Shown: positions 52,401 through 60,875, numbered from the stretch's first letter. The stretch: DNA of 64,000 bases from Pseudomonadota bacterium (GCA_021782815.1 JAJXUO010000006.1:22771-86770); one strand, 5' to 3'. Made by a program: numbers and translations. Notes: generated by a model from the sequence alone, not told the origin.

Positions 52401-53391
52401 TGCCGATGGTCACCGGCTGGCCGGGCTGGATTTCCGCCACCGTGGCCACCACGGTGCTTTCGGTGGGGCCGTAGCTGTTGAACAAACGGCGGCCGGGCCG
52501 GCACCAGCGCTCGGCCAGGGCGGGCGGGCAGGCCTCGCCGCCCAGGATGACCACGCGCAGGCTGGGCACGTCGCCTTGCAGCATGGAGAGCAGGGTGGGC
52601 ACGGTATCGATCACCGTGACTCCGGCCCGGGTCAGGGTGGCGGCGAGATTTTCCGTATCCTGCAGGGTTTGGCGATCGGCCACCCACAGGCGGGCCGCCA
52701 CCATGTAAGGCACGAAGATCTCTTCCAGCGACAGGTCGAAGGCCACCGAGGCGCCCTGGAACATGATGTCGGCGGTGGAAAGGCCGTAGATCCGGTTGGC
52801 CGCGCGCAGGAAATGGCAGATGTTGCGGTGGCTGATGACCACGCCCTTGGGCTTGCCGGTGGAGCCCGAGGTGTAGATCACATAGGCGGCGTCGCCCGGC
52901 CCCACGCCCTGGGCGCGGGGATCGACGGCGGCATCGTCGCCCTGGGCCAGGGGGAGGGCGACATCGAGCACCGGCGCCGGATAGTGGCCCGGCTTGGCGC
53001 CGTTGACGGCGTCCACCAGCAGGGCGGCGGCATTGCAGTCGGCCAGACATTCGGCCACGCGGTCGGCGGGGGCGTCGGCGTCGAACGGCAGATAGGCGGC
53101 GCCGGTCTTCAGAATGCCGAGGAGCGCCGCGTGCAGATCGGCGGAGCGCTGCATCCACAGGCCGACGAAGGCGCCGCGACCGATGCCGCGGGCGCGCAAG
53201 GCGTTGGCGATGCGGTTGGCCCGCCGGTCCAGATCGCCATAGGAAAGATCCCGGCCTTGGAAATGCAACGCGATGCGCGACGGATGGGCGGTGGCGGAAA
53301 ACGTGAAGATTTCCGGCAGCAATTCATCGCGAAGAAGGCCCGCCTCCCAGGGGGAGCCGATAGCCGACACAACGGGCGTGACTGAATCCAT
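49432..53391 (-). CDS. NRPS-like synthetase: adenylation, carrier and membrane hexapeptide-repeat domains
   Basis: A 1319-residue enzyme. The adenylation domain (about 20-510) has AYVIYTSGSTGKPKGVV, a YGPTEST segment, KIRGFRVELGEIEAR and RLSSGKTDRK (catalytic Lys). The carrier site is DLGGHSLLAA (about 550-560). The C-terminal half has about six transmembrane helices interleaved with left-handed hexapeptide-repeat blocks (about 735-815, 980-1060 and 1240-1319). This layout matches the NRPS terminal-domain family that includes poly-lysine synthetase. The start ATG 53391 is preferred to a TTG at 53409. Its activator PPTase is adjacent; the amino acid used is unknown. Confidence 0.9.
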   Translation of the reverse strand: MDSVTPVVSAIGSPWEAGLLRDELLPEIFTFSATAHPSRIALHFQGRDLSYGDLDRRANRIANALRARGIGRGAFVGLWMQRSADLHAALLGILKTGAAYLPFDADAPADRVAECLADCNAAALLVDAVNGAKPGHYPAPVLDVALPLAQGDDAAVDPRAQGVGPGDAAYVIYTSGSTGKPKGVVISHRNICHFLRAANRIYGLSTADIMFQGASVAFDLSLEEIFVPYMVAARLWVADRQTLQDTENLAATLTRAGVTVIDTVPTLLSMLQGDVPSLRVVILGGEACPPALAERWCRPGRRLFNSYGPTESTVVATVAEIQPGQPVTIGTPIPNYTCYVVDENLRPVPVGVQGELLIGGPSVAAGYLNRPELTAQKFIANPFPSDREDPLLYRSGDAVSLDHDGNIVFHGRIDDQVKIRGFRVELGEIEARLAELPGVTAAAVVLRAEAGTDRLVAFLTGEAAPDRAAFRAALKAHLPCYMIPSHYETLEALPRLSSGKTDRKRLQAWPLSAIEAEEQEEAQTPAEEALLAAARRVFPGQSLPFEADFFTDLGGHSLLAARFVSAVREHPAYAGLTLQDVYSQRSLRAMAALLDLRGGSEQRDLSFQAPPLLRRFLCGLAQAAALPLILALTTAPWLGVFVAYQLFSGDDENFLRELVALLGTYGVINIGTFIFAIAGKWLAMPRAVPGRYPLWGVTYYRWWLAQRFISMVHVKWLQGTPLVRLYLRALGAKIGHDVILGDFEAGAIDLIEIGDGSSLGAKLQLANAEVIGNELVIGRIRIGRDVVVGGSCVVGPDCVVEDGAQLADLTSLPAGTQAGAWERWEGSPGHKVGDIDPLSLPDAAEAGPLRRLTQGLLYLVLLLVLPPVSLLPVLPAFYLIDTLGDRIAANVGVNSLLMLPAMAWPAAIILIAITVLLIALVRWTVLPRVTAGVFSVHSWFYVRKWAVALATELTLETLSSLYATVYMRAWYRLMGAKIGKDSEISTNLAGRYDLTEIGEKCFIADEVVLGDEEIYRGWMFLEPVRTGSRVFVGNDAVVPPGSDIPSGSLIGIKSRPPSPEVAMAEDDIWFGSPPMKLPVRQRFDDVAANWTFTPNRWRRLGRAVFEAFSVSLPTMLFITFGTIAVDILAPSILARNITRVVPLFIVSSVAISLALVLAAIIVKWLTMGRYRPTVRPMWSWWALRTEAVAVMYWGMAGKVLLDHLRGTPFLPWVLRLFGCKFGQGVFMDTTDITEFDCVSVGDFCAINSLSALQTHLYEDRVMKVGRVTLGRGVTVGSAATVLYDTHCGDYARIGPLTIIMKGEEIPASSSWQGAPAVTI

Positions 53392-53542
53392 GTTGTTCAA
53401 AGCCACCAAGCCGCCCGTGCCATGGCCGGGCGGTCAATCGATCGCGCCACCCCCCAAGGGGCAGTGGCGCACAATGTTGTAGTTCAGGGCAAGGGCATAC
53501 TGCTTTGCAGCGCGATTATAAAGATCTCTTTTTGCCTGACGG

Positions 53543-54157
53543 CTATTCTTCATCCAACAAGGCCCGGCACAGGCGCAATTGCCCCTGCCGCCAATCCCAC
53601 CAGCACACGCGAAAGACGCGGCCATGCGCCGTCAATCGGCATGGGGTTGCGGACAGCGTCTGTCCCGACACCAGCAGTCCGGAAAAATCGGGCTGGCGCA
53701 TCCCTTGGGCGATTCCGCGTCCCAAGGCTTTGAGCACCGCCTCCTTGGCGGTCCACAGCCGGAAGAAACCGTCGGCGCGCTCCGTCTCGGGCAGGGAGCG
53801 CAACCAGCGGGCCTCGTCGGCGGCGAAAAAATCCCCGGCCACGGCGTCGACCCAGGACAAATCGCGCGCCTCGTCCTGGTGCAGGCTCTCCACATCCACC
53901 CCCACCAGGCCGCCGTGCCGCGCCGCCACCACCAGCACATCGCCGCGCCGGGCCTGGCTGAAATGCAGGTCGGGGGCCGGGGCCACGATATAGGGGCGGC
54001 CCAGGGGATCGCGCTCCAGGCGCAGCTGTTCCGGCGGACAGCCGGCCAAAGTGGCCAGATGCTGGCGCAGAACCTTGCGGCGCTGGGCGTCGTCGGCCAG
54101 TCCGGTCCACAGCCACAGGCCGTCGTCCAGCGGGATGGGATGGGGCGGAACCGTCAT
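53543..54157 (-). CDS. 4'-phosphopantetheinyl transferase (Sfp type)
   Basis: Transfers phosphopantetheine from CoA to the Ser of carrier domains. The 204 residues have the metal-binding GVDVESLHQDE, and the FFRLWTAKEAVLKALGRGI catalytic segment (about 135-153). RDPLGRPYIVAPAPDLHFSQARRGDVL at about 50-76 matches the CoA-binding region. It lies just upstream of the NRPS-like gene on the same strand, the obvious substrate. The shared arrangement makes the pair self-sufficient. The small gap (53392-53542) holds no gene. Confidence 0.92.
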   Translation of the reverse strand: MTVPPHPIPLDDGLWLWTGLADDAQRRKVLRQHLATLAGCPPEQLRLERDPLGRPYIVAPAPDLHFSQARRGDVLVVAARHGGLVGVDVESLHQDEARDLSWVDAVAGDFFAADEARWLRSLPETERADGFFRLWTAKEAVLKALGRGIAQGMRQPDFSGLLVSGQTLSATPCRLTAHGRVFRVCWWDWRQGQLRLCRALLDEE

Positions 54158-54261
54158 CCTGCGGGCTTGATCCTTTTGTTTTCGTTCAAATTCCCTCGTA
54201 CCAGAGATACGTCGATTGCGGCAAAAGGCAAGGGGGGGATGCGCATCTTCGCGAAAAACGC

Positions 54262-54291
54262 CTGACCTTCTCCCCGCTCTCGGGCTATAGT
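54262..54291 (+). promoter_or_regulatory. cobA promoter, probably leaderless
   Basis: CTGACC (54262-54267) and TATAGT (54286-54291) are separated by 18 bases. Only nine bases lie between the -10 box and the cobA ATG, with no Shine-Dalgarno sequence, so transcription should begin at or within two bases of the start codon. Confidence 0.55.
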
Positions 54292-54300
54292 CCGGCCACT

Positions 54301-55077
54301 ATGGAGCCATTGCCCTTTTCCCTTCCCGACCTTATGCCCGGCCATGTCTGGCTGGTTGGTGCCGGTCCCGGCGACCCCGGCCTGCTGTCGCTGCTGGCGT
54401 TGCACGCCTTGCGCCAGGCCGACGTTATCGTTTACGACGCCCTGGTGGACGAGCGCATTCTCGCCCTGGCCCGTGCCGACGCGGCGCGGGACTATGCCGG
54501 CAAGCGCGGCGGCAAGCCTTCGCCCAAACAGCCCGATATTTCCAACCGCCTGGTGGAGCTGGCCCGCGCCGGCAAACGGGTGCTGCGCCTGAAGGGCGGC
54601 GATCCCTTCGTATTCGGGCGCGGCGCCGAGGAGGCCCAGGTGCTGGCCGAGGCCGGGGTGCCGTTCCGGGTGGTGCCCGGCATCACCGCCGGCGTCGGCG
54701 GTCTGGCCTATGCCGGCATTCCCGCCACCGCCCGCGACTGCAATTCCGCCGTGGCCTTCGTCACCGGCCACGACGCCTCGGGCGAGGTGCCCGACGCCAT
54801 CGACTGGCCGCATCTGGCCCGCGCCGTGCCGGTGCTGGTGTTCTACATGGCCCTGAAGCACCTGGACCGCATCGCCGCCCTGCTGATCGCCGAGGGGCGC
54901 AGCCCCGACGAACCGGCGGCGGTGGTCTCCAAGGCGGCCACGCCCGAGCAGCGGGTGGTGGTGGCCACCCTGTCCACCCTGGCCGAGGCGGCGCGCCGCT
55001 CCGGCATCGAGCCTCCCGCCCTGGTGGTGGTGGGCGAGGTGGTGCGCCTGCGCGATCGATTGAACTGGCTGCCGTGA
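54301..55077 (+). CDS. cobA: Uroporphyrinogen-III C-methyltransferase (SUMT)
   Basis: Methylates uroporphyrinogen III at C2 and C7 to give precorrin-2, the branch point to cobalamin and siroheme. The 258 residues contain VWLVGAGPGDPGLLSLLALHAL, VIVYDALVDERIL, RLKGGDPFVFGRGAEEAQVL and PGITAGVGGLAYAGIPATARDCNSAVAFVTGH, all diagnostic of CobA. There is no CysG-type N-terminal extension. The ATG at 54301 follows a TATAGT box directly. It starts an operon with TauE-like, SCO1, cobB and ycgN genes, apart from the main cobalamin cluster. Confidence 0.95.
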   Translation: MEPLPFSLPDLMPGHVWLVGAGPGDPGLLSLLALHALRQADVIVYDALVDERILALARADAARDYAGKRGGKPSPKQPDISNRLVELARAGKRVLRLKGGDPFVFGRGAEEAQVLAEAGVPFRVVPGITAGVGGLAYAGIPATARDCNSAVAFVTGHDASGEVPDAIDWPHLARAVPVLVFYMALKHLDRIAALLIAEGRSPDEPAAVVSKAATPEQRVVVATLSTLAEAARRSGIEPPALVVVGEVVRLRDRLNWLP

Positions 55078-55090
55078 GCGAGGCCGGACC

Positions 55091-55855
55091 ATGGACCAGC
55101 AAACCCTGCTTCTGACCCTGCTGCATTCCGGCGCCGCCCAGTGCCAGGTGGCCGTGGGCAACAACGGCGGGCTGTTGGGCAGCCTGTTCCTGGCGGGTCT
55201 GGTGGGCGGCGTCAGCCATTGCTCCGGCATGTGCGGTCCTTTCGTGCTGTCGCAGGTGGCGGCCCGTCTGGAGGCCACGCCGCTGGCGGCCATGAGCGAA
55301 TGGCGCCGTCTGACCGGCGCCGCCGCCCTGCCTTATCATCTGGGCCGGGCCACCACCTACGGCGTCCTGGGCGCCCTGGGGGCGCTGGTCACCGGTTCCC
55401 TGACCGACCGGGCCGGGCTGCACTGGGTGTCGGCCGCCCTGCTGCTGTTCGCCGCGCTGTTTATGCTGCTGATGGCGGTGCCCGCCTTGAAGCGGCTGTT
55501 GGGCGGCGCCAGCGGCGAAGGGGCCTGGAACCGTCTGGTGGGCCGGGCCGCCCGGCCGCTGTTCAACCATCCGGTGGGAGCGCGCGGCTATCTTCTGGGG
55601 CTGTTGCTGGGCTTCATTCCCTGCGGCATGATCTACGGCGCCCTGGCGGCGGCCTCGGCCAGCGGCTCGATGCTGGCCGGCGCGGCGGGCATGCTGATGT
55701 TCGCCCTGGGCACCAGCCCGGCGCTGATCGCGGTGGGCCTGGTGGGGCATATGGCCGGGCAGCGCTGGCGCGCCGCTCTGCTGAAATGGGCGCCGCTTTT
55801 GCTGGTGGTCAATGCCGGGGTGCTGACCATGCTGGCCTGGAAACATATCGCCTGA
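55091..55855 (+). CDS. TauE/SafE-family membrane protein (COG2836-like)
   Basis: A 254-residue inner-membrane protein with about six to seven helices. The conserved HCSGMCGPF (about 43-51) and GFIPCGMIYGALAAASASG (about 175-193) motifs place Cys, His and Met in two helices, typical of the COG2836 group. Members often lie near cytochrome-oxidase maturation genes and may move copper or thiol compounds. Here a SCO1 gene follows after 48 bases, which supports a copper or oxidase role over sulfite export. The start ATG 55091 is 13 bases after cobA. Confidence 0.85.
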   Translation: MDQQTLLLTLLHSGAAQCQVAVGNNGGLLGSLFLAGLVGGVSHCSGMCGPFVLSQVAARLEATPLAAMSEWRRLTGAAALPYHLGRATTYGVLGALGALVTGSLTDRAGLHWVSAALLLFAALFMLLMAVPALKRLLGGASGEGAWNRLVGRAARPLFNHPVGARGYLLGLLLGFIPCGMIYGALAAASASGSMLAGAAGMLMFALGTSPALIAVGLVGHMAGQRWRAALLKWAPLLLVVNAGVLTMLAWKHIA

Positions 55856-55903
55856 CCGCGCCCGGCGCCGTGAGAGACATCTTTAAATAGGGACATCGCA
55901 TCA

Positions 55904-56524
55904 ATGGCCAGGATTCAGTCGCGTAAGCAGAAGAAGGTGGATCAGGTCAGCCGCCGGGCCGGGCGCATTCTGGCGGGCATCGCCGCCGCCGTGGTGGTGG
56001 TGGCCATCGGTCTGTTCTGGCGCATGGATACTCTGGTGCCGGGCGGGTCGGTGGGCGGGCCTTTCACCCTGGAGGACCAGACCGGCCACACCGTGACCGA
56101 GGCCAGCTATCGCGGCAAGCTCATGCTGATCTATTTCGGCTATACCTATTGTCCCGACATCTGTCCCACCACCCTGGGCGGCATCGGCCGGGCCCTGGAT
56201 CAGCTGACGCCGCAGCAGCGGGCCCAGATCGTGCCCATCTTCATTTCGGTGGACCCCAAGCGCGATACCGTGGACCAGCTTTCCCAGTATGTGAGAAATT
56301 TCATGCCCGACCTGGTGGGGCTGACCGGCAGCCCCGATCAGGTGCAATCGGTGATGCGGGAATTCCGCGTCTATGCCAAGAAGGTGCCGGGCGACGGCGC
56401 CAACTATACCGTGGACCACAGTTCGATCCTCTATCTGATGGACCGTCAGGGCAAATTCCTGAAACCCTTCCCCGGCAGCATTCCCTCCAACGATCTGGCG
56501 GCGGCGCTGAAAAAAGCCCTGTGA
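55904..56524 (+). CDS. SCO1/SenC copper chaperone
   Basis: Membrane-anchored thioredoxin-fold protein that supplies copper to the CuA or other site of cytochrome oxidase. The 206 residues have one helix (about 22-40), then the copper motif YFGYTYCPDICPTT (CxxxC) and VDHSSILYLMDRQGKF, which supplies the ligand His. The start ATG 55904 is the first in frame with a ribosome site (AGGGACATCGCATCAATGG). Its TGA stop overlaps the cobB ATG by one base, so the two are coupled although functionally unrelated. Confidence 0.94.
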   Translation: MARIQSRKQKKVDQVSRRAGRILAGIAAAVVVVAIGLFWRMDTLVPGGSVGGPFTLEDQTGHTVTEASYRGKLMLIYFGYTYCPDICPTTLGGIGRALDQLTPQQRAQIVPIFISVDPKRDTVDQLSQYVRNFMPDLVGLTGSPDQVQSVMREFRVYAKKVPGDGANYTVDHSSILYLMDRQGKFLKPFPGSIPSNDLAAALKKAL

Positions 56525-57858
56525 TGGCCAATGGACTGATCATCGCCGCCCCCGCCTCGGGCAGCGGCAAGACGGTGTTCACCCTGGGGCTGTTGCGGGC
56601 CCTGGCGCGGCGCGGCGTCGCCCTGGCTTCGGCCAAGGTGGGCCCCGATTACATCGATCCCGCCTTCCATGCCGCCGCCAGCGGCAAGGCCTGCCTCAAT
56701 CTCGACGGCTGGGGCATGCGCCCGGCCACCATCGCCGCCCTGGCCGCCGAACTCGGCCGCGCCGATCTGGTGGTGTGCGAAGGGGTGATGGGGCTGTTCG
56801 ACGGCGCGGATCTGCCGCCCGGCCAGCCTTGCGGCTCCACCGCCGATATGGCCGCCCTCACCGGCTGGCCGGTGGTGCTGCTGGTGGATGTGCGCGGCCA
56901 GGCCGCCTCGGCGGCGGCGCTGGTGGGCGGTTTCCTGACCCATCGCGCCGATGTGCCGGTGGCCGGGGTGGTGTTCAACCGCGTCAACAGCCCGACCCAC
57001 CGCGCCATGATTACCCGGGCCATGGGCGCGGCCTTTCCCGATCTGCCGCTGTTGGGCTGGTTGCCCCAGGACCGGGCCATGACCCTGCCGGAGCGGCATC
57101 TGGGGTTGATCCAGGCCCGCGAGCATAATGATCTCGACGCCCGCCTCGATGCCGCCGCCGCGGTGGTGGCGGCCCATGTGGATCTGGCCGCCTTCAGCGC
57201 CCTGGCCCGCCCCTGCCGCCTGTCCGCCGCCGGGGCGGCGGTGCCGCTGCCGCCGCTGGGCCAGCGCATCGCCGTGGCCGAGGACGACGCCTTCGCCTTC
57301 GCCTATCCGGCGCTGCTGCAGGGCTGGCGCCGCGCCGGCGCCGAGGTGCGCAAGTTTTCGCCCCTGGCCGACCAGCCGCCGCCCGCCGATGCCGATTTCA
57401 TCTATCTGCCGGGCGGCTATCCCGAACTCCATGCCGGGCGCCTGGCCGCCGCCGCCGCTTTCATGGCCGGTTTGCGGCGGGCCGCCGCCAACGGCGTGCC
57501 GGTTTTCGGGGAGTGCGGCGGCTACATGACCCTGGGCCGGGGCCTGGTGGACGCCGAAGGCCGGCGTCACGCCATGGCCGGGCTGCTGCCGGTTTCCACC
57601 AGTTTCGCCCAGCGCCGCCTGCATCTGGGCTATCGTCAGGCCCGTCTGGCCGCCGCCACGCCGCTGGGCGCCCTCGGCGACGGCTTCCGGGGCCATGAAT
57701 TTCACTACGCCACCAGTCTCGAGGAGGGCGACGGCGGGCCGCCGCTGTTCCATCTGGCCGACGCCTCGGGCCGCCCGCTGCCGCCGGCCGGACAGGTGCG
57801 GGGCGCGGTGATGGGCTCCTTCCTTCACCTTCTGGACCGTAAGGACCCGCCCCTATGA
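56524..57858 (+). CDS. cobB: Cobyrinic acid a,c-diamide synthase
   Basis: Amidates the a and c carboxylates of (hydrogeno)byrinic acid using glutamine and ATP. The 444 residues have a P-loop-like GLIIAAPASGSGKTVFTLGLLRAL, SAKVGPDYIDPAFH, VCEGVMGLFDG, and a glutaminase part (about 240-444) with YLPGGYPELH, GECGGYMTLGRG and FRGHEFHYA. The Cys of GECGG is the amidotransferase nucleophile. The start overlaps the SCO1 stop and the end overlaps ycgN as ATGA. Genes cobQ, cobN and similar are not in this window. Confidence 0.95.
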   Translation: MANGLIIAAPASGSGKTVFTLGLLRALARRGVALASAKVGPDYIDPAFHAAASGKACLNLDGWGMRPATIAALAAELGRADLVVCEGVMGLFDGADLPPGQPCGSTADMAALTGWPVVLLVDVRGQAASAAALVGGFLTHRADVPVAGVVFNRVNSPTHRAMITRAMGAAFPDLPLLGWLPQDRAMTLPERHLGLIQAREHNDLDARLDAAAAVVAAHVDLAAFSALARPCRLSAAGAAVPLPPLGQRIAVAEDDAFAFAYPALLQGWRRAGAEVRKFSPLADQPPPADADFIYLPGGYPELHAGRLAAAAAFMAGLRRAAANGVPVFGECGGYMTLGRGLVDAEGRRHAMAGLLPVSTSFAQRRLHLGYRQARLAAATPLGALGDGFRGHEFHYATSLEEGDGGPPLFHLADASGRPLPPAGQVRGAVMGSFLHLLDRKDPPL

Positions 57859-58304
57859 CCGCTCAGGATGACGCCGTCCCCTTCTGGAAACGCAAAAGCC
57901 TGCAGGAGATGAGCCGCGAGGAATGGGAATCCCTCTGCGACGGCTGCGGCAAATGCTGCCTGCACAAGCTGCAGTACGAGGATTCCGACGAGGTCTATTA
58001 CACCAATGTGGGCTGCCGCCTGCTGGATCTGTCCAGCTGTCGCTGCAAGCAGTACGAAACCCGGCAGCGCCATGTGCCCGATTGCGTTTCCTTGCGGCCG
58101 GATCAGCTGCTGCAACTGAACTGGCTGCCTTCCACCTGCGCCTATCGCCTGCTGGCGCGCGGCGGCGATCTGCCGGCCTGGCATCCGCTGGTGACGGGCG
58201 ACGCCAATTCGGTGCATACCGCCGGGCAGTCGATTCGCGGCCGCGCCGTGCCGGAACGCAAGGCGCGCTTTCTCGACCATCACATCGTCAGTTGGCCGGA
58301 ATAA
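57855..58304 (+). CDS. ycgN: YcgN-family cysteine-rich protein
   Basis: A 149-residue member of the YcgN (UPF0260) group of the zinc/iron-chelating Cys-rich superfamily. It starts PFWKRKSLQEMSREEWESLCDGCGKCCLHKLQ, with CDGCGKCC, then CRLLDLSSCRCKQY and VPDCVSLRPDQL. The molecular role is not established; metal binding is inferred from about nine Cys residues. It overlaps cobB by four bases and ends the cobA-TauE-SCO-cobB run. The gene after it is on the other strand. Confidence 0.9.
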   Translation: MTAQDDAVPFWKRKSLQEMSREEWESLCDGCGKCCLHKLQYEDSDEVYYTNVGCRLLDLSSCRCKQYETRQRHVPDCVSLRPDQLLQLNWLPSTCAYRLLARGGDLPAWHPLVTGDANSVHTAGQSIRGRAVPERKARFLDHHIVSWPE

Positions 58305-58310
58305 AACGGA

Positions 58311-58529
58311 TCAGCTGCGGCGGTCGGCCTCGTGGCCGAACCACCAGAAGGCGATGAAGCACACCACCATGCCGCCCAGGGCCCACCAGCCCGGCAGGGC
58401 GGAGGCGAACAGGGATTGCGCCAGGGCGGCCAGCAGAAAGCACACCCCCATCAACAGCAGAAAAAACAGCTGCAAGAGTCGGAACAGGGCGCGGCGGCGG
58501 GCCTGTTCATCGTAGTTATAATCGTTCAC
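58311..58529 (-). CDS. Small membrane protein, 72 aa
   Basis: Function not recognised. A short basic and acidic N-terminus (MNDYNYDEQARRRALFR) is followed by two predicted transmembrane helices (about 18-40 and 46-65) and a charged C-terminus (HEADRRS), giving both ends in the cytoplasm. It is convergent with ycgN, seven bases away. Small two-helix proteins of this sort are often uncharacterised; the clean start and helices support a real gene. Confidence 0.7.
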   Translation of the reverse strand: MNDYNYDEQARRRALFRLLQLFFLLLMGVCFLLAALAQSLFASALPGWWALGGMVVCFIAFWWFGHEADRRS

Positions 58530-58745
58530 CGGCTTAATCCAGCTTATTGCGCCCTAATGCTGAAGCACCGCCAGGCCGCCGGCCCCCTCCACCCTTGTGG
58601 TGAGTTTTCCGTCCGCCGCAGCGCTTCCCCCCTTGCAGCAGTGATATACGCAATGTCCGCTGCCGGGCCAAGGCTAAACCGTGCGGTGCGCAAGGATAGT
58701 GGCTCTCATACCATCATCCTGGCGGTCTGTTTTTGCCGGGAAGTG
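58530..58745. other. Intergenic region before the CIRCE element
   Basis: No gene is seen. The region between the small membrane protein (minus, start 58529) and the dnaK control region contains the promoter of the small protein. A Pro/Ser-coding frame on the plus strand lacks a ribosome site and recognisable features. Confidence 0.4.
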
Positions 58746-58772
58746 TTGGCACTCGGGGCGGCAGAGTGCTAA
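58746..58772 (+). promoter_or_regulatory. CIRCE element (HrcA operator)
   Basis: TTGGCACTC, nine bases, GAGTGCTAA: eight of nine bases in the left arm and all nine in the right arm match the TTAGCACTC-N9-GAGTGCTAA consensus. It is the classical heat-shock repressor site and lies about 195 bases upstream of dnaK. Confidence 0.9.
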
Positions 58773-58823
58773 CATCGCGCCGCCATAAGGGGGGCCGAGC
58801 GCGATTCCCACCGGACTGCCGGT

Positions 58824-58851
58824 TGCGCGGGTTCGGCCTTGCCTTATATAA
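58824..58851 (+). promoter_or_regulatory. Candidate dnaK promoter
   Basis: TTGCGC (58824-58829) and TATATA (58846-58851) are separated by 16 bases. The predicted start near 58858 gives a leader of about 110 bases. A promoter nearer the CIRCE element would fit HrcA control better and cannot be excluded. Confidence 0.4.
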
Positions 58852-58967
58852 CCGCAAGAGATCGGTTCGCCGCCCGTTCGGGGCGCGGGCTCTTAAACCC
58901 CTGGGGGATCTTGCGGTTGCTGCATGGATCAGGACCGCGGGAACCAGCCGCAACACAAGAGGAAGAG

Positions 58968-60875
58968 ATGAGCAAAGTCATCGGTATCGACCTGGGCACC
59001 ACCAATTCCTGCATCGCCATCATGGAAGGCAAGAACGCCAAGGTCATTGAAAACGCCGAGGGCGCGCGCACCACGCCGTCGATGGTTGCCTTCGCGGATT
59101 CGGGCGAGCGTCTGGTGGGTCAGGCCGCCAAGCGTCAGGCCGTCACCAACCCGTCGAACACCCTGTTCGCCATCAAGCGTCTGATCGGGCGCCGCTTCAA
59201 CGATCCGGTGACCAAGAAGGACATCGGCCTGGTCCCCTACCATATCATCGAGGGCGACAACGGCGATGCCTGGGTGGAAGCCGAAGGCAAGAAATACAGC
59301 CCCAGCCAGGTGTCGGCCTTCATTCTGCAGAAGATGAAGGAAACCGCCGAAAGCTATCTGGGCGAAAAGGTGACCCAGGCGGTCATCACCGTTCCGGCCT
59401 ATTTCAACGATTCCCAGCGCCAGGCCACCAAGGACGCCGGCAAGATCGCCGGCCTGGAAGTCCTGCGCATCATCAACGAACCCACCGCGGCCGCTCTGGC
59501 CTACGGCATGGAAAAGAAGGGCGCCGGCACCATCGTGGTCTACGACCTGGGTGGCGGCACCTTCGACGTGTCGGTGCTGGAGATCGGCGACGGCGTGTTC
59601 GAGGTGAAGTCCACCAACGGCGACACCTTCCTGGGCGGCGAGGACTTCGACGCCCGCATCATCGAATATCTGGCCGACGAATTTAAGCGCGAGCAGGGCA
59701 TCGACCTGAAGAAGGACCGTCTGGCCCTGCAGCGCCTGAAGGAAGCCGCCGAAAAGGCCAAGATCGAGCTGTCGTCCTCGATGCAGACGGAAGTGAACCT
59801 GCCGTTCATCACCGCCGACGCCTCGGGTCCGAAGCATCTCAACATCAAGCTGACCCGCGCCAAGCTGGAAGCCCTGGTGGAAGATCTGGTGCAGCGCACC
59901 ATCGACCCCTGCCGCGCCGCCCTGAAGGACGCCGGTCTCAAGGCCTCGGAAATCGACGAAGTGATCCTGGTGGGCGGTATGACCCGCATGCCCAAGATCG
60001 TCGAGGTGGTGAAGGAGTTCTTCGGCCGCGAGCCCCACAAGGGCGTGAACCCGGACGAAGTGGTGGCCGTGGGCGCCGCCATTCAGGGCGGCGTGCTGAA
60101 GGGCGAGGTCAAGGACGTCCTGCTGCTGGACGTGACGCCGCTGAGCCTGGGCATCGAAACCCTGGGCGGCGTGTTCACCCGTCTGATCGACCGCAACACC
60201 ACCATCCCCACCCGCAAGGGCCAGGTGTTCTCCACCGCCGAGGACAACCAGACCGCCGTGACCATCCGCGTGTTCCAGGGTGAGCGCGAAATGGCCGCCG
60301 ACAACAAGATGCTGGGGCAGTTCGATCTGGTGGGCCTGCCGCCCGCCCCGCGCGGCATGCCGCAGATCGAGGTGACCTTCGATATCGACGCCAACGGCAT
60401 CGTCTCGGTCTCGGCCAAGGACAAGGCCACCGGCAAGGAGCAGCAGATCCGCATCCAGGCCTCGGGCGGTCTTTCGGACGCCGACATCGACAAGATGGTG
60501 AAGGACGCCGAGGCCCATGCCGCCGACGACAAGAAGCGCAAGGAGGCGGTGGAAGCCCGCAACCACGCCGACGGTCTGATCCATACCACCGAGAAGAACC
60601 TCACCGAGTTCGGCGATAAGGTTCCGGCCGACCAGAAGAGCCAGATCGAAACCGATCTGAAGGCCCTGAAGGATGTGCTGGACTCCGGCGACGCCGCCGC
60701 CATCAAGGCCAAGACCGACGCCTTGATGCAGTCCTCGATGAAGCTGGGCGAAGCCATGTACAAGGCCCAGCAGGACGGCGCTCCCGCCGACGGCGCCGCT
60801 CAGGGCGCCGAGGGCGGACATCAGGCCGACGACGGCGTGGTGGATGCCGACTTCGAGGAAGTGAAGGACAAGTAA
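58968..60875 (+). CDS. dnaK: Chaperone DnaK (Hsp70)
   Basis: ATP-dependent chaperone of 635 residues. It starts [21 protein letters not shown]. The ATPase domain has [47 protein letters not shown] and [13 protein letters not shown]. The linker [19 protein letters not shown] and substrate domain follow, and the lid ends in a Gln/Gly/Ala-rich tail with [14 protein letters not shown], the typical C-terminal DnaJ- and TPR-contact motif. GAGGAAGAG precedes the ATG; an upstream in-frame start at 58839 is not family-like. It is under a CIRCE element and is followed by dnaJ. Confidence 0.98.
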   Translation: MSKVIGIDLGTTNSCIAIMEGKNAKVIENAEGARTTPSMVAFADSGERLVGQAAKRQAVTNPSNTLFAIKRLIGRRFNDPVTKKDIGLVPYHIIEGDNGDAWVEAEGKKYSPSQVSAFILQKMKETAESYLGEKVTQAVITVPAYFNDSQRQATKDAGKIAGLEVLRIINEPTAAALAYGMEKKGAGTIVVYDLGGGTFDVSVLEIGDGVFEVKSTNGDTFLGGEDFDARIIEYLADEFKREQGIDLKKDRLALQRLKEAAEKAKIELSSSMQTEVNLPFITADASGPKHLNIKLTRAKLEALVEDLVQRTIDPCRAALKDAGLKASEIDEVILVGGMTRMPKIVEVVKEFFGREPHKGVNPDEVVAVGAAIQGGVLKGEVKDVLLLDVTPLSLGIETLGGVFTRLIDRNTTIPTRKGQVFSTAEDNQTAVTIRVFQGEREMAADNKMLGQFDLVGLPPAPRGMPQIEVTFDIDANGIVSVSAKDKATGKEQQIRIQASGGLSDADIDKMVKDAEAHAADDKKRKEAVEARNHADGLIHTTEKNLTEFGDKVPADQKSQIETDLKALKDVLDSGDAAAIKAKTDALMQSSMKLGEAMYKAQQDGAPADGAAQGAEGGHQADDGVVDADFEEVKDK

